Counted from the first letter of the stretch, positions 40,973-49,740 are shown. The stretch is DNA of 64,000 bases from Paenibacillus sp. FSL R10-2782 (GCF_038592985.1 NZ_CP151951.1:1603001-1667000); one strand, 5' to 3'. Notes: generated by a model not told the origin, from the sequence alone. Made by a program: numbers and translations.

Positions 40973-41330
40973 CTATAAAAATTATTACAAGGCAGCTAAG
41001 GATGCAAAAGCGAATCCGCGTAATTATTCTACGGCAAATGTCGCTATATCTTCAGCACTTCAACAGAAAGGGTTACCGCAAAGTTGGCTCCAGCCTACGC
41101 TTGAATTGGTTGCTAGAGAGTCTAGCTTTAATCCAAATGCCAAAAATCCAAAGTCCACGGCCCGTGGGCTTTTTCAGTTTTTGGACGGTACCCGCAAATC
41201 TTATGGCGGCAATAGTGTGAACTGGAACGATCCAACTCAACAAGCATTAGCAGGTGTTCAATACATTAAAGACAGATACGGAACGCCTGAAAAAGCACTC
41301 GCATTTTGGGATAAAAATAAATGGTACTGA
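40947..41330 (+). CDS. lytic transglycosylase domain reached by -1 frameshift
   Basis: 127 residues in the -1 frame, from LTSPGGSGAYKNYYKAAKDA to WDKNKWY. The SLT core is clear: LELVARESSFNPNAKNPKST (catalytic Glu in ARES), ARGLFQFLDGTRKSYGG, QALAGVQYIKDRYGTP. No start codon with a ribosome site exists in this frame; the first usable codon (TTG at 41106) would begin three residues before the catalytic Glu and cut the fold. Hence it is most likely made only as a 656-residue fusion with the preceding protein. It would cut peptidoglycan during DNA entry. Confidence 0.82.
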   Translation: MTSPGGSGAYKNYYKAAKDAKANPRNYSTANVAISSALQQKGLPQSWLQPTLELVARESSFNPNAKNPKSTARGLFQFLDGTRKSYGGNSVNWNDPTQQALAGVQYIKDRYGTPEKALAFWDKNKWY

Positions 41331-41339
41331 GGTGATTAG

Positions 41340-44300
41340 ATGGCATCCCGACACGAACAATTTGTACAGAACCAGCGTAAACGTGCATCAGAAATTAGAG
41401 AGAGTGCTTTAAACGGCACTCTTAGTTCTCAAAAAAATACGCAGTCGCGTACCAGTCGATCAGACCAATTTCGAAATAATCAAGCGAATAAAGTCGAGTT
41501 GTCGGATGTGTTCACGCCAGAATTGGGCCTCGATTTTTTAAATAAAGCCGCGCAGGAAATGCATCGTCAAACTCAGGCCCGATCTGTGGAAAGGGCGAAG
41601 CTTCCTGATCCGTTACGTATCGGACCTGGTTTTATTGAAAATTCTACTTTTGCTCAGGCAACGAAGGGTAATCCAAAAGCTATACAAACCTTCAAGCAGG
41701 CTACTGGACAAACGATCAAACCTTTAACCGAATATGAACAGCGTATGGAAGAGATCCAAAACACAGTTAACAAAAACCCGTATCTCAAGCCGATCCAGCC
41801 TCTTGCCGAGTGGGGTACGGGTCTAATGTCAAACACAGATACAGGTAACTTTATTAACCGGGCCGTGGGCACAGGCGGTAGTATGATTGTTGGAGAACAA
41901 CCCTATTACAACACCACAACAGGAAACGCTACAGCGGATAATGTAGCGGATATAGCAGGTACAGTAGGAGGTTTTGCTGGATTGGCTTTTAACCCAGCAG
42001 CACCGGGCGTTAAGGGGCAAAACCTACTTACTGGGCCAATGGCTGCGGCAGAGGGGGCGCTTGCTACGCGGGCGGGTAATGCTGCTGTGAATGCGATTAG
42101 CCGACAGGCATCTAAATTACCAGGCGTAACGTCTGCCGCTGCTGATCGTGTTACTCGCGGCATTGCTACGGGAGCAGCGACGGGGGCCATTGGGAATACT
42201 GCTTATGGCCTTAATTTGGATCAGTCTACAGGCGAGGAAATGCTTCATAATGCTACTATGGGTGCAGCGTTTGGAGCTGGCGGGGAAGTAGTGGTCAGAG
42301 GTGTCGGAGCTGGCTGGCGTGCGCTGTTCAAAAAGAACGGCATCCCTGACAGCGAAGTGTCTGAAATTCTCAGCCTGCCCGCGGGTAGAAAGGATGCTCG
42401 TATTAATTCGGCAACAGCCCGATCTGTCCAGCAGGCAGGCGACGAGGCAATTGCTAATCCGTTTACTTTCGATTTGCCTGAGGGGTCGCCACAGACTCGT
42501 CGTGCTACTGCCAATGCTGCTGAAGGTCGTGGAGAGATTCAACAGATTAATGCCAGATTGCAAGAGCTGGAAAGCCAATACGGTCAGCGTGTCATTGACG
42601 AGTATAAATACCTCAAGCAGTCCCGCGACAGTCGAGGTGGCGTAACTCAGGGGCAACTGCAACGCACTCCTGAAGGTGAGGTCATTGGCCGTACAGGACG
42701 CACATCTCAGAACCCACTTTGGTATCAAGAATTTCACCGGGCTAATGGGAAAGCGCCGAGCAACAAAGATTTATATAAACTGGCACAGGAACGTGTTGAT
42801 AACGGCTTTATGGATGAGTCAGGACGTGTGCCGTCATGGAGAGAAACAAGCGGGTTTGACGAACAAGTAGCAGCATATACAGCGGCTCGGGATAATTTAC
42901 GAGCTGGCGTGCAAGAGCTTGACCCTGCTTTGCGCGTTACTGATCAACCGCTTGTATCGAGCCAGTTAAAACAAGAGGGATCAGGCCCACGTGTAAATGA
43001 ATCATCTATTAATAATCAGAAGACATTTGATATTAATGATTCTGCTGTCCCCGAGTTTTTACGTCGCCGTCAGGCAAAAGCGGATCAAGCCGAAGCTGCC
43101 CGGGTGTCGGCGGAAACTTCTAACGTGGGTGAGCCAACGCCAGTTACAGAAACAGAAACTATTCCTTCTCAGATCGAAGAGCTAACCCCTATGCGGCAAA
43201 ACTGGTTCACTAATTTGTTCGGTAATCAGGGCGTGGGTATTTCTATGTTTGGCAGCAATAAACGTATTAGCCGCAATCCTCTTACAACGGCAGATCAAAT
43301 CGTGGGAAACCCATTACGGCGAGATGTTCAAGGGACCAAGGCCGAAGCAGAGGCAGTGGTACGCGCTTTGCATCAAAACATGGTAGATTCCCGGTCGCCA
43401 CTCAAAAAGCTCAGTCCTAAAGCGTATGATCAGTCGATTGATGCTAACAGGGCCAATAATATTGCCAACACTATTGTCAATGATAAATTTGTCAATCCAC
43501 AAGGTGAGATTATTGGCTCAAGCTTGAAAGATATTTTCAGCAAAGTGGCCCGGGGTCAAACAAGTAAATTCACAGATTACATTGTTCTACGTCATGCGGT
43601 TACACGTATGAAACGTGGTGAACGTGTATATGCCAAAAACCTGAAAATGACACCTGAAAAAGTGGAAAAACAGATTCGTGATTATGATCAAAGGTTTCCT
43701 GAATTTAAGCAGTTAGCGGCTGAGTGGGATAAATTCAACGAAAATATGTTGCGTACTTATGGCGTGGAAGAGGGGCTAATGTCAGAAAGTGCGTTTAAAG
43801 CTCTTAGAGAGCGCAACCCTAATTACGCTCCAATGCGCCGACAGTTCACGACATCAGAGAAGTTTGCCAGTCCGTTCGCGATGAAACAGACCAATGCCTT
43901 TTCAGGGCAGAAAGCTCCTATCAAGGAGGTCAGTCCTACAGGTTCTGTTCGCAACATAGTAGATCCACGCCGATCAGCTATCGAAGCTACAGGGGCATGG
44001 GTAAACGCTGCAATGCGTAACCGTGTTATGCAGACGCTGGTGGATGCTGTCCGTAAAGACCCGGATTTGTACATGGGTACGATGGAGATTGTACAGAAAC
44101 CAGCCGGGCAAAGGTCACTCAAACAGCTTCTTTCTGAAGGTGATGAAGTGGATTATGTTCAGATGCTGAATGAAGACTTTGACAAACTGTTTAACCGTCA
44201 ACGTCTGGACGAAGACAACGTTGTGCGTGCCATGTTTAAGGGTGAGCCCGTTTACCTTAAAATCAAAGACCCGGAAGCTGTTAAGGCGCTGGCTGGTATG

Positions 44301-45920
44301 GGGGCCGAACAGTCTAATCTTGTGTTGGACGTTTTCGGTAAGCTAAGTGATGCCACCAAGTATGGCGCTACCGGGGCACTGGCTCCTGTGTTCTCTATTA
44401 AAGGTTTCACGATGGACGTTACACAGGCCATGATCCAATCTAAAAATCCGATCAGCCATCTTACAGACCTTGGGCACGCGGTTATCAGTTCTGTGGCAGA
44501 CACGCTTCCCAAGGGCACACCGGGGTTGGAGGCTATCAGGGCTTTGTCGCAAGAGTTTCGTCGTGCAGGCGGGGAGTATTCGGCAGCATTGCGGGGAGAA
44601 AAGCCTTTACGTAAGGGCGTTCGCGCTCTTGATCGTGATCCGTTTCTTTCTCCTAAAGGTATCGTTAAAGGGGCAGGCAAGGTCGCAGCGTCTCCATTCC
44701 GCGCCTTGCATAAAGTTGCTGATATCACAGAGAACCTTAACCGGATGGCGGCGTATAAAGGTGAGCTTCGGCGTTTAGGTGGTGAGCGAACTCCGGATAA
44801 TATCCGTAATGCTATGCGGGAAGCCAGAGAAATCACAACCAATTTCAGCCGACGCGGCGCACAATCTCAAAATCTTGAGAAGCTGATTCCTTATCAAAAT
44901 GCAGCCGTTCAGGGCGCACGTAAATTCTTTTCCCAGGTTAAAGATCACCCGATCAAAACTATCGGGATGGTGACATTAACGGTGCTGGTTCCAAAGCTGA
45001 TCGAGTATTCAAAATTCCACGATGACCCGGACTATCAGATCATCCCTGCACGTGACAAGTATAGAAGCTTGTACGTAGGTAAGAACGATGACGGTACGTT
45101 CACTAAGATTCCATTGCCGCAGGAGTATGGGGCTATTGGCGGCCTGTTCGTGGACACTTTGGAGAAGGTGAATAACGATAATCCCCGGGCATTTAAGGGG
45201 GCGGCAGACGCAGTAGTGAACGCCTATGTACCGCCATTAGTATCCGGTGCGCTCCAGCCTATTACTCAAGGGGGCGGGTTTGAACAAGGATTGTCCGGTA
45301 CTCTTAATTCAACGGTGCTGGCTCCAGCTGTAGCGGTTATGTCCAATCGCGACTATGCTGGCCGTCCCATTGAGTCGAAGTCGTTTGAAGCCAACTCTCC
45401 TGTCAACCGATACGATGAGAGGACTTCAAGTGTGGCTATCAAATTGGGAGAGGTTTTAAATATGTCTCCTAAGAAGGTGGACTATTTGATCCGGGCATAC
45501 GGTGGAGATCCAGCGCGGCTATTGTTACCATTGACCAGTCAGCAAGGTTCAGGTAATGTCAGAAATACTTTGCTTAAAAACTACATTCTGGACCCGCAGT
45601 TCACGAATACACTTTCCACAGATTTCTATGACGGTAAAACCAAATTGCAACAGGCCGCTGCGGATGTTGCAGATGGTAAGAGTCAAATTCCAACGTGGTA
45701 CAGTGAAGACCTTCGTAAAATGGTTACTTCCAGGGCGAAAGGATCTATTTCAATTCGCCTGTCCGAGCTTACTAATCAGAAAAGAGCACTAGGTAATGAT
45801 GTATCTCTTTCCTTGACTGAACGAGCTGCACGCCAGAGAGAGATCCAAAAACAGATTAATGAAATTTACATCGACATTAACCAACGTATGGAAGAGGCGG
45901 GGGTACCGCTTAAAAGATGA
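41340..45920 (+). CDS. giant internal virion protein (large polyvalent-type)
   Basis: 1526 residues, the largest in the window. The N-terminal 350 residues are Gly/Ala-rich with possible membrane-active helices (GTVGGFAGLAFNPAAPG, GAATGAIGNTAYGLN). The middle (about 700-1200) is helical; the stretch EKQIRDYDQRFPEFKQLAAE ... ERNPNYAPMRR matches the LPD38-like domain of polyvalent phage proteins. A hydrophobic helix TIGMVTLTVLVPKLIEYSKF follows near 1215. Probably ejected into the cell with the DNA, forming a trans-envelope channel; this is inference from analogous podoviruses. Confidence 0.75.
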   Translation: MASRHEQFVQNQRKRASEIRESALNGTLSSQKNTQSRTSRSDQFRNNQANKVELSDVFTPELGLDFLNKAAQEMHRQTQARSVERAKLPDPLRIGPGFIENSTFAQATKGNPKAIQTFKQATGQTIKPLTEYEQRMEEIQNTVNKNPYLKPIQPLAEWGTGLMSNTDTGNFINRAVGTGGSMIVGEQPYYNTTTGNATADNVADIAGTVGGFAGLAFNPAAPGVKGQNLLTGPMAAAEGALATRAGNAAVNAISRQASKLPGVTSAAADRVTRGIATGAATGAIGNTAYGLNLDQSTGEEMLHNATMGAAFGAGGEVVVRGVGAGWRALFKKNGIPDSEVSEILSLPAGRKDARINSATARSVQQAGDEAIANPFTFDLPEGSPQTRRATANAAEGRGEIQQINARLQELESQYGQRVIDEYKYLKQSRDSRGGVTQGQLQRTPEGEVIGRTGRTSQNPLWYQEFHRANGKAPSNKDLYKLAQERVDNGFMDESGRVPSWRETSGFDEQVAAYTAARDNLRAGVQELDPALRVTDQPLVSSQLKQEGSGPRVNESSINNQKTFDINDSAVPEFLRRRQAKADQAEAARVSAETSNVGEPTPVTETETIPSQIEELTPMRQNWFTNLFGNQGVGISMFGSNKRISRNPLTTADQIVGNPLRRDVQGTKAEAEAVVRALHQNMVDSRSPLKKLSPKAYDQSIDANRANNIANTIVNDKFVNPQGEIIGSSLKDIFSKVARGQTSKFTDYIVLRHAVTRMKRGERVYAKNLKMTPEKVEKQIRDYDQRFPEFKQLAAEWDKFNENMLRTYGVEEGLMSESAFKALRERNPNYAPMRRQFTTSEKFASPFAMKQTNAFSGQKAPIKEVSPTGSVRNIVDPRRSAIEATGAWVNAAMRNRVMQTLVDAVRKDPDLYMGTMEIVQKPAGQRSLKQLLSEGDEVDYVQMLNEDFDKLFNRQRLDEDNVVRAMFKGEPVYLKIKDPEAVKALAGMGAEQSNLVLDVFGKLSDATKYGATGALAPVFSIKGFTMDVTQAMIQSKNPISHLTDLGHAVISSVADTLPKGTPGLEAIRALSQEFRRAGGEYSAALRGEKPLRKGVRALDRDPFLSPKGIVKGAGKVAASPFRALHKVADITENLNRMAAYKGELRRLGGERTPDNIRNAMREAREITTNFSRRGAQSQNLEKLIPYQNAAVQGARKFFSQVKDHPIKTIGMVTLTVLVPKLIEYSKFHDDPDYQIIPARDKYRSLYVGKNDDGTFTKIPLPQEYGAIGGLFVDTLEKVNNDNPRAFKGAADAVVNAYVPPLVSGALQPITQGGGFEQGLSGTLNSTVLAPAVAVMSNRDYAGRPIESKSFEANSPVNRYDERTSSVAIKLGEVLNMSPKKVDYLIRAYGGDPARLLLPLTSQQGSGNVRNTLLKNYILDPQFTNTLSTDFYDGKTKLQQAAADVADGKSQIPTWYSEDLRKMVTSRAKGSISIRLSELTNQKRALGNDVSLSLTERAARQREIQKQINEIYIDINQRMEEAGVPLKR

Positions 45921-45947
45921 TGATCTACTTGCACAAATAGGTGATGC

Positions 45948-45975
45948 AGGGCGCATTATATGATGCGCTCTTTTT
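45948..45975 (+). terminator. terminator after the giant virion gene
   Basis: AGGGCGCAT-TATATG-ATGCGCTCT then TTTT. Confidence 0.85.
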
Positions 45976-46006
45976 GTTATGGAGAGATTAGAAACGGGGG
46001 AAGAAC

Positions 46007-46309
46007 GTGGGAGATACAGAACTTAGCGAGGTGAACGCTGTTGTGGAAGAGACAACGAAGGCCCTAATGGGCATACAAATTCAGCTTGCCCGGATGGAGA
46101 AGACTTTGGAGAGCGTACCAGCTATGGCGGCCACTTTGGAAGCTACGCGAGATTTGGCACGGGAAGCAATGCAATCTTCCAAATCGGCACACCATAGGCT
46201 GGACAAGATTGAGGATGGCCAAAAGTGGTTATGGCGCACAATCAGTGGGTCAGCTATTGCTGTAGTGATCGGCGCAATCGTCGCCGTACTTAAAATGGGA
46301 GGCGTATAA
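46007..46309 (+). CDS. xhlA: XhlA-type haemolysin/holin component
   Basis: 100 residues. An acidic coiled coil (residues 1-75) with RLDKIEDGQKWLWRTI precedes one C-terminal transmembrane helix (GSAIAVVIGAIVAVL), the XhlA layout. In PBSX, XhlA together with holin XhlB and an amidase lyses the host. GTG start after a GGGGGAAG site; next gene starts 2 bp after its stop. Confidence 0.85.
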   Translation: MGDTELSEVNAVVEETTKALMGIQIQLARMEKTLESVPAMAATLEATRDLAREAMQSSKSAHHRLDKIEDGQKWLWRTISGSAIAVVIGAIVAVLKMGGV

Positions 46310-46310
46310 A

Positions 46311-46586
46311 ATGGATTGGAATACTGTATGGTCGCTTATCGATCCGAAATTGTTAATCGTTGTGGCATTGTGTTGGGTGTTGGGCATCATTATTAAAAAT
46401 ACTCCACGCGTGCCAGACTGGAGCATTGTGTATATCGTAACCGCTGTTGCAGTGATCCTGACTATCTGGATGATTGGTTGGGGGCCAAAGGCAGTTATCC
46501 AGGGCGTGTTGGCCGGGGCATTTGCTGTCTACGGCAACCAGTTTATCAAGCAGTCCAAACAGATCGGTAATCGAGGTGACGAGTAA
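46311..46586 (+). CDS. phage holin
   Basis: 91 residues with three hydrophobic segments (LLIVVALCWVLGIII, WSIVYIVTAVAVILTIWMIG, AVIQGVLAGAFAVYG) and a charged C-terminus, consistent with class I-type holins of Gram-positive phages. It lies between XhlA and the lysozyme gene, which it overlaps by one base. Confidence 0.82.
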   Translation: MDWNTVWSLIDPKLLIVVALCWVLGIIIKNTPRVPDWSIVYIVTAVAVILTIWMIGWGPKAVIQGVLAGAFAVYGNQFIKQSKQIGNRGDE

Positions 46587-47203
46587 TGGCACGTAAAATC
46601 TCAGAAGCAGGACTCCACCTAATCAAGAATTCCGAAGGGTGCCGTCTGAAAGCATACAAGCCTGTAACTACTGAAACGTATTGGACTATCGGGTGGGGTC
46701 ACTACGGGCCAGACGTTAAGCAGGGCATGACCATAACACAAGCTGAGGCTGACGCTATGTTGGTGGATGATTTAGCCAAATACGAGGCGTATGTAAACAA
46801 CCCGTCGTATGTGCCAGTGACGGACAAACTCACACAAAACCAATTTGATGCCTTGGTCAGCTTCTGCTACAACTGTGGAGCTGGTAATTTGCGCAGCCTT
46901 TGTAAAGGCCGCACAGTGACGCAGATTGCCGCCAACATCACCAAATACAACAAGGCGGGGGGGGGTAATGTGCTGGCTGGTCTGACACGGCGCAGAGAAG
47001 CAGAGCTGTCCTTGTATAACAAACCGGATGCGAAGGACGATGAAAAGATGGAAAAGGCAAATGTAATCGTAAATGGTAAGACTATCGCTGATGTTAAGAT
47101 GATTAACGGTACGACGTATGTACCATTGCGGGCTGTTGGCGAGGCGTGGGGCGCTACAGTGGAGTGGGATAGTAAGACTAATACGGCTACAGTAAGCAAG
47201 TAA
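46586..47203 (+). CDS. endolysin: GH24-like lysozyme with CuAO-type C-terminal domain
   Basis: 205 residues. GH24 lysozyme domain (1-150): ISEAGLHLIKNSEGCRLKAY with catalytic Glu17, YWTIGWGHYG, LTQNQFDALVSFCYNCGAGN, TRRREAELSLY. The Asp of the T4-type E-x8-D pattern is not visible (YKPVTTETYW instead of YKD), as in some Paenibacillus relatives; Glu17 and the following Thr may suffice. Residues 156-205 (VIVNGKTIADVKMINGTTYV...) are a copper-amine-oxidase-N-like domain, probably for wall binding. Confidence 0.87.
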   Translation: MARKISEAGLHLIKNSEGCRLKAYKPVTTETYWTIGWGHYGPDVKQGMTITQAEADAMLVDDLAKYEAYVNNPSYVPVTDKLTQNQFDALVSFCYNCGAGNLRSLCKGRTVTQIAANITKYNKAGGGNVLAGLTRRREAELSLYNKPDAKDDEKMEKANVIVNGKTIADVKMINGTTYVPLRAVGEAWGATVEWDSKTNTATVSK

Positions 47204-47239
47204 AACAAAAGGCCCTGAGCGATTATGCCGGGGCCTTTT
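47191..47239 (+). repeat. 49-bp repeat, copy 1 (lysin 3' end and terminator)
   Basis: Matches 49543-49591 at 44 of 49 positions without gaps. The two copies enclose the accessory segment with the acyltransferase and the 205-residue protein. Confidence 0.8.
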
Positions 47240-47240
47240 T
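47207..47240. terminator. bidirectional terminator after lysin
   Basis: AAAAGGCCC..GGGGCCTTTTT; T tracts exist on both strands, serving lysin (+) and the acyltransferase gene (-). Confidence 0.8.
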
Positions 47241-47245
47241 CCATG

Positions 47246-48283
47246 CTATTTACCTATTAGATATGAAACTGATTTATTAAAAAAATTGAAGGCCAAAATT
47301 TTAACTAAGAAAATAAGCAGCGAACAATATATGACTATTTGCAAAGCGTTATCTAAATGTATGGATATGTTGAACATCCCCATAACATTCAGTGAAATGT
47401 TTTTAATAATCATTTCTAGCCCCATTAGTACTAAAGTGTTTTTACCTATCTCTGAAAGTATTTTAAAGTCCGAAATTAAATGGCTTACATATAATACTGC
47501 TGAAATAATAATTAAGGTTAACGCCAATCTGTAAGCATTATAAATAACATGTCCATCAATATTAATACCATAAGATTTATACCAGTCTGGAGTGAAAGTG
47601 AAAATTCCATAAGCGCAAAAAAATAAAAAAGAACCTATAACATGTATGAAATATTTTATTTTTTTCCGTTGTGCCTTAAAATCGAAATTTCGAAGATGAC
47701 TGAATATATAATCTCCTAGTGCAAAGAATAGTAGATAATTAGGTGTATCGTAGACGTTTAAAAATGATAAATGCTTAAGTAAAACAGTAATTACAGGCAC
47801 CTTGGCGAATAGGAATATAATCAATGATAGCACTAATATTGCATGTCTGTTTTTTATAATTTTATTTATGAGATAGTAAAATATTGAGACACAAAACAAA
47901 CTAGCCATGAACCACAACTCTGGAGCGGGATGATCTTTAAACCCTGTGAATATTGATGCGAATTGAGACCACATGACAGGGGAGGTTTCGTCTTTGTAGA
48001 AATCAAAAAACAGAATATTCAATACCCCAAAAAACACTAAAGGAACTATTAGCCTTTTTATTTGTTCTTTTAAAAATACCGAAAAGGGTAAGTCCTTATT
48101 CTTGCTAAAAAAGAAGCCGGAAATCAAAAAGAAAAGTTGAAGATGGAACAAATAACAGAAAACTTCTAGCCTACGGTCAGGAGTTAAAAAATGACCGCAG
48201 AAAACAGCTATTATAGCTATCCCTCTGGCTGTATCAACCCAGTCTAACCTTTTACGTTCTACACGTTCTACACATTCTGACAT
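47246..48283 (-). CDS. membrane acyltransferase (acyltransferase 3 family), moron
   Basis: 345 residues with about ten transmembrane segments. The N-terminal RLDWVDTARGIAIIAVFCGH holds the family's Asp-x-x-(R)G-I motif and catalytic His, followed by FFLISGFFF. Such enzymes O-acetylate cell-surface polysaccharides or teichoic acids. The gene is AT-rich and inverted relative to the late genes, signs of separate origin. In phages this class often alters the receptor and blocks superinfection; the target here is unknown. A 9-bp tandem repeat (GTAGAACGT twice) encodes the VERVER start. Ribosome site weak. Confidence 0.82.
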   Translation of the reverse strand: MSECVERVERKRLDWVDTARGIAIIAVFCGHFLTPDRRLEVFCYLFHLQLFFLISGFFFSKNKDLPFSVFLKEQIKRLIVPLVFFGVLNILFFDFYKDETSPVMWSQFASIFTGFKDHPAPELWFMASLFCVSIFYYLINKIIKNRHAILVLSLIIFLFAKVPVITVLLKHLSFLNVYDTPNYLLFFALGDYIFSHLRNFDFKAQRKKIKYFIHVIGSFLFFCAYGIFTFTPDWYKSYGINIDGHVIYNAYRLALTLIIISAVLYVSHLISDFKILSEIGKNTLVLMGLEMIIKNISLNVMGMFNISIHLDNALQIVIYCSLLIFLVKILAFNFFNKSVSYLIGK

Positions 48284-48361
48284 TACTTAAGTTAGCCCCC
48301 GTTGATGTTTGGTATGTTGAAACATATGTATTCTATCAGATCTAGGAATATTTATCCACAT

Positions 48362-48390
48362 AAAAAAGCAAGAGGATTATTCCCCTTGCT
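48362..48390 (-). terminator. leftward terminator
   Basis: Minus strand AGCAAGGGG-AATAAT-CCTCTTGCT then TTTTTTA; it ends transcripts of the 205-residue gene. The rest of 48284-48503 shows no gene. Confidence 0.75.
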
Positions 48391-48503
48391 CTGTTTGTAG
48401 GAGTCCATTGAAGAGTACAATTAAAGGCTTCTTGATGAAGTTACAACTTATATGTAACGTACAGGGTTTTTATTAGTGTAAGTTCGCCTCCATTTGTAAA
48501 AAG

Positions 48504-49121
48504 TTAGCTTGAATATTGAATAACAATTATTTCATCTTCTAAATCCCCTAAGGTTTGGCCACGATAACCCAAATTTGTATAAGCTAAAATTTCTCTCTTA
48601 TTAACTGGTAGTCGCAACTTAACATTCCTTCCTGGAAAATTAATTCTATTTGTAGAAAAGAAAGATGAAATGAAATTATACGTAACTTTTTGGTGATTTA
48701 GATATTGTACTTCTTGTCTACTGTTTAGTACTCGATATGAGTAAATGAATTCATCATCAGGAAATAAACAGTCAAGATAATCTTGTGTTTCTCGATATAT
48801 TCTTTTTATTTCATCGATTACTGAGCTTTTAACGATATCATAATCAGACCGTTCTTTAATAATGCTTAATTTCTCGTTGTTATAAGGATAGTTATGTGTA
48901 AATTTATAGTTAAGGGCCTCGGCAATCCATTCTCCTAATAATACATGTGTTTCAAAGCTATCATACTCACTTACTGAATACGATTTAATGAGGATACCAT
49001 CAAAATCCTCTTCCTTGGTATACTTACCTTCTATATCAAAATAAAACTCCGCACTCTTTTTACCTCCGCCTAACCCAATCAAATAAGCGAAGTATTCATT
49101 TTTTACCTCTATTATACTCAT
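48504..49121 (-). CDS. unknown accessory protein
   Basis: 205 residues. No signal peptide or membrane segment. Mixed alpha/beta, charged (FDGILIKSYSVSEYDSFETH, FPDDEFIYSYRVLNSRQEV, VNKREILAYTNLGYRGQT). I do not recognise a family. The ATG at 49121 follows AAGGAG by 8 nt; the frame also runs to 49148. Codon use is AT-rich like the acyltransferase gene and unlike the late genes. As a lysogen-oriented gene near attR it is a candidate for exclusion or defence. Confidence 0.65.
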   Translation of the reverse strand: MSIIEVKNEYFAYLIGLGGGKKSAEFYFDIEGKYTKEEDFDGILIKSYSVSEYDSFETHVLLGEWIAEALNYKFTHNYPYNNEKLSIIKERSDYDIVKSSVIDEIKRIYRETQDYLDCLFPDDEFIYSYRVLNSRQEVQYLNHQKVTYNFISSFFSTNRINFPGRNVKLRLPVNKREILAYTNLGYRGQTLGDLEDEIIVIQYSS

Positions 49122-49265
49122 TCCGTTCACTCCTTGTTCATTGTACAATTTATATAAAGTCCTGTGGATAAACTTACCAATTCCTATTTTACAGTAAAAA
49201 TGCGATATTGGTTATTACTATTATTATTTATATTAATGATTCTGCCTCTTTCATGTGTGTAAGGG

Positions 49266-49441
49266 AAAAGTCAACTTTAGTGGGATACGCTGTCTAGTCT
49301 CCGTCTGTAGCTAGTCGAGGAAGCAATCAGGCTGCCTTTGACGAATCCGGTTACGGGGCGTCGGCTTAGGTGATATCAATACCATGATTACACCCGTAGA
49401 AGCTTATGTGTCGTTATCTTCGAAAAGGGGTTCGACTTTTC
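49266..49441. other. stretch with nested inverted repeats, possible structured RNA or IS remnant
   Basis: Within the roughly 980-bp region without a convincing gene (49122-50102), GAAAAGTC (49266) pairs with GACTTTTC (about 49434) and encloses further stems, for example GACG..CCG-GTTA-CGG..CGTC and CTAG..CTAG. Short frames such as one ending ESGYGASA lack starts. A decayed IS200/IS605-type right end with its guide RNA is one possible reading; not shown. Confidence 0.3.
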
Positions 49442-49542
49442 TCAGGAACCTTACATACGCTACACTTCGATTAGCGGAACGAGGTATTATAGTGGAGCTT
49501 CAGGTGGCTATCGAAAAAGCTTTATCTGGAGTATAAGACCAT

Positions 49543-49591
49543 AGTAAGCAAGTAAAACAAAAGGACCCTTGCGATTATGCCAGGGCCTTTT
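49543..49591 (+). repeat. 49-bp repeat, copy 2
   Basis: Second copy of the lysin-tail/terminator segment; it keeps the frame codons GTA AGC AAG TAA (VSK stop) although no lysin gene precedes it. Confidence 0.8.
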
Positions 49592-49595
49592 GTTT
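49557..49595. terminator. terminator in repeat copy 2
   Basis: AAAAGG.CCC..GGG.CCTTTTGTTT, the diverged counterpart of the hairpin at 47207. Confidence 0.7.
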
Positions 49596-49610
49596 CCTTC
49601 ATTAATGTAT

Positions 49611-49627
49611 GGGGCAGTCATGGGGCA
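49611..49627. other. candidate integrase arm-type sites, right arm
   Basis: Two direct ATGGGGCAGTC units 11 bp apart, 114 bp from the right core, matching the GGGGCA pair at the left end. Confidence 0.35.
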
Positions 49628-49740
49628 GTCAATTGTATATTCAACAAATGTACATGCTGTTCCTGACTACACTATAAGCATTAAAACGCGAGTCTATCTA
49701 TCTTTTGACTGTGATTGACTTCCTATGAATAGGGTAAGTA

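Noticed and set aside
41106..41330. stand-alone lytic transglycosylase gene with TTG start
   Set aside because: No ribosome site, and it would begin three residues before the catalytic Glu; the frameshift explains the frame better.
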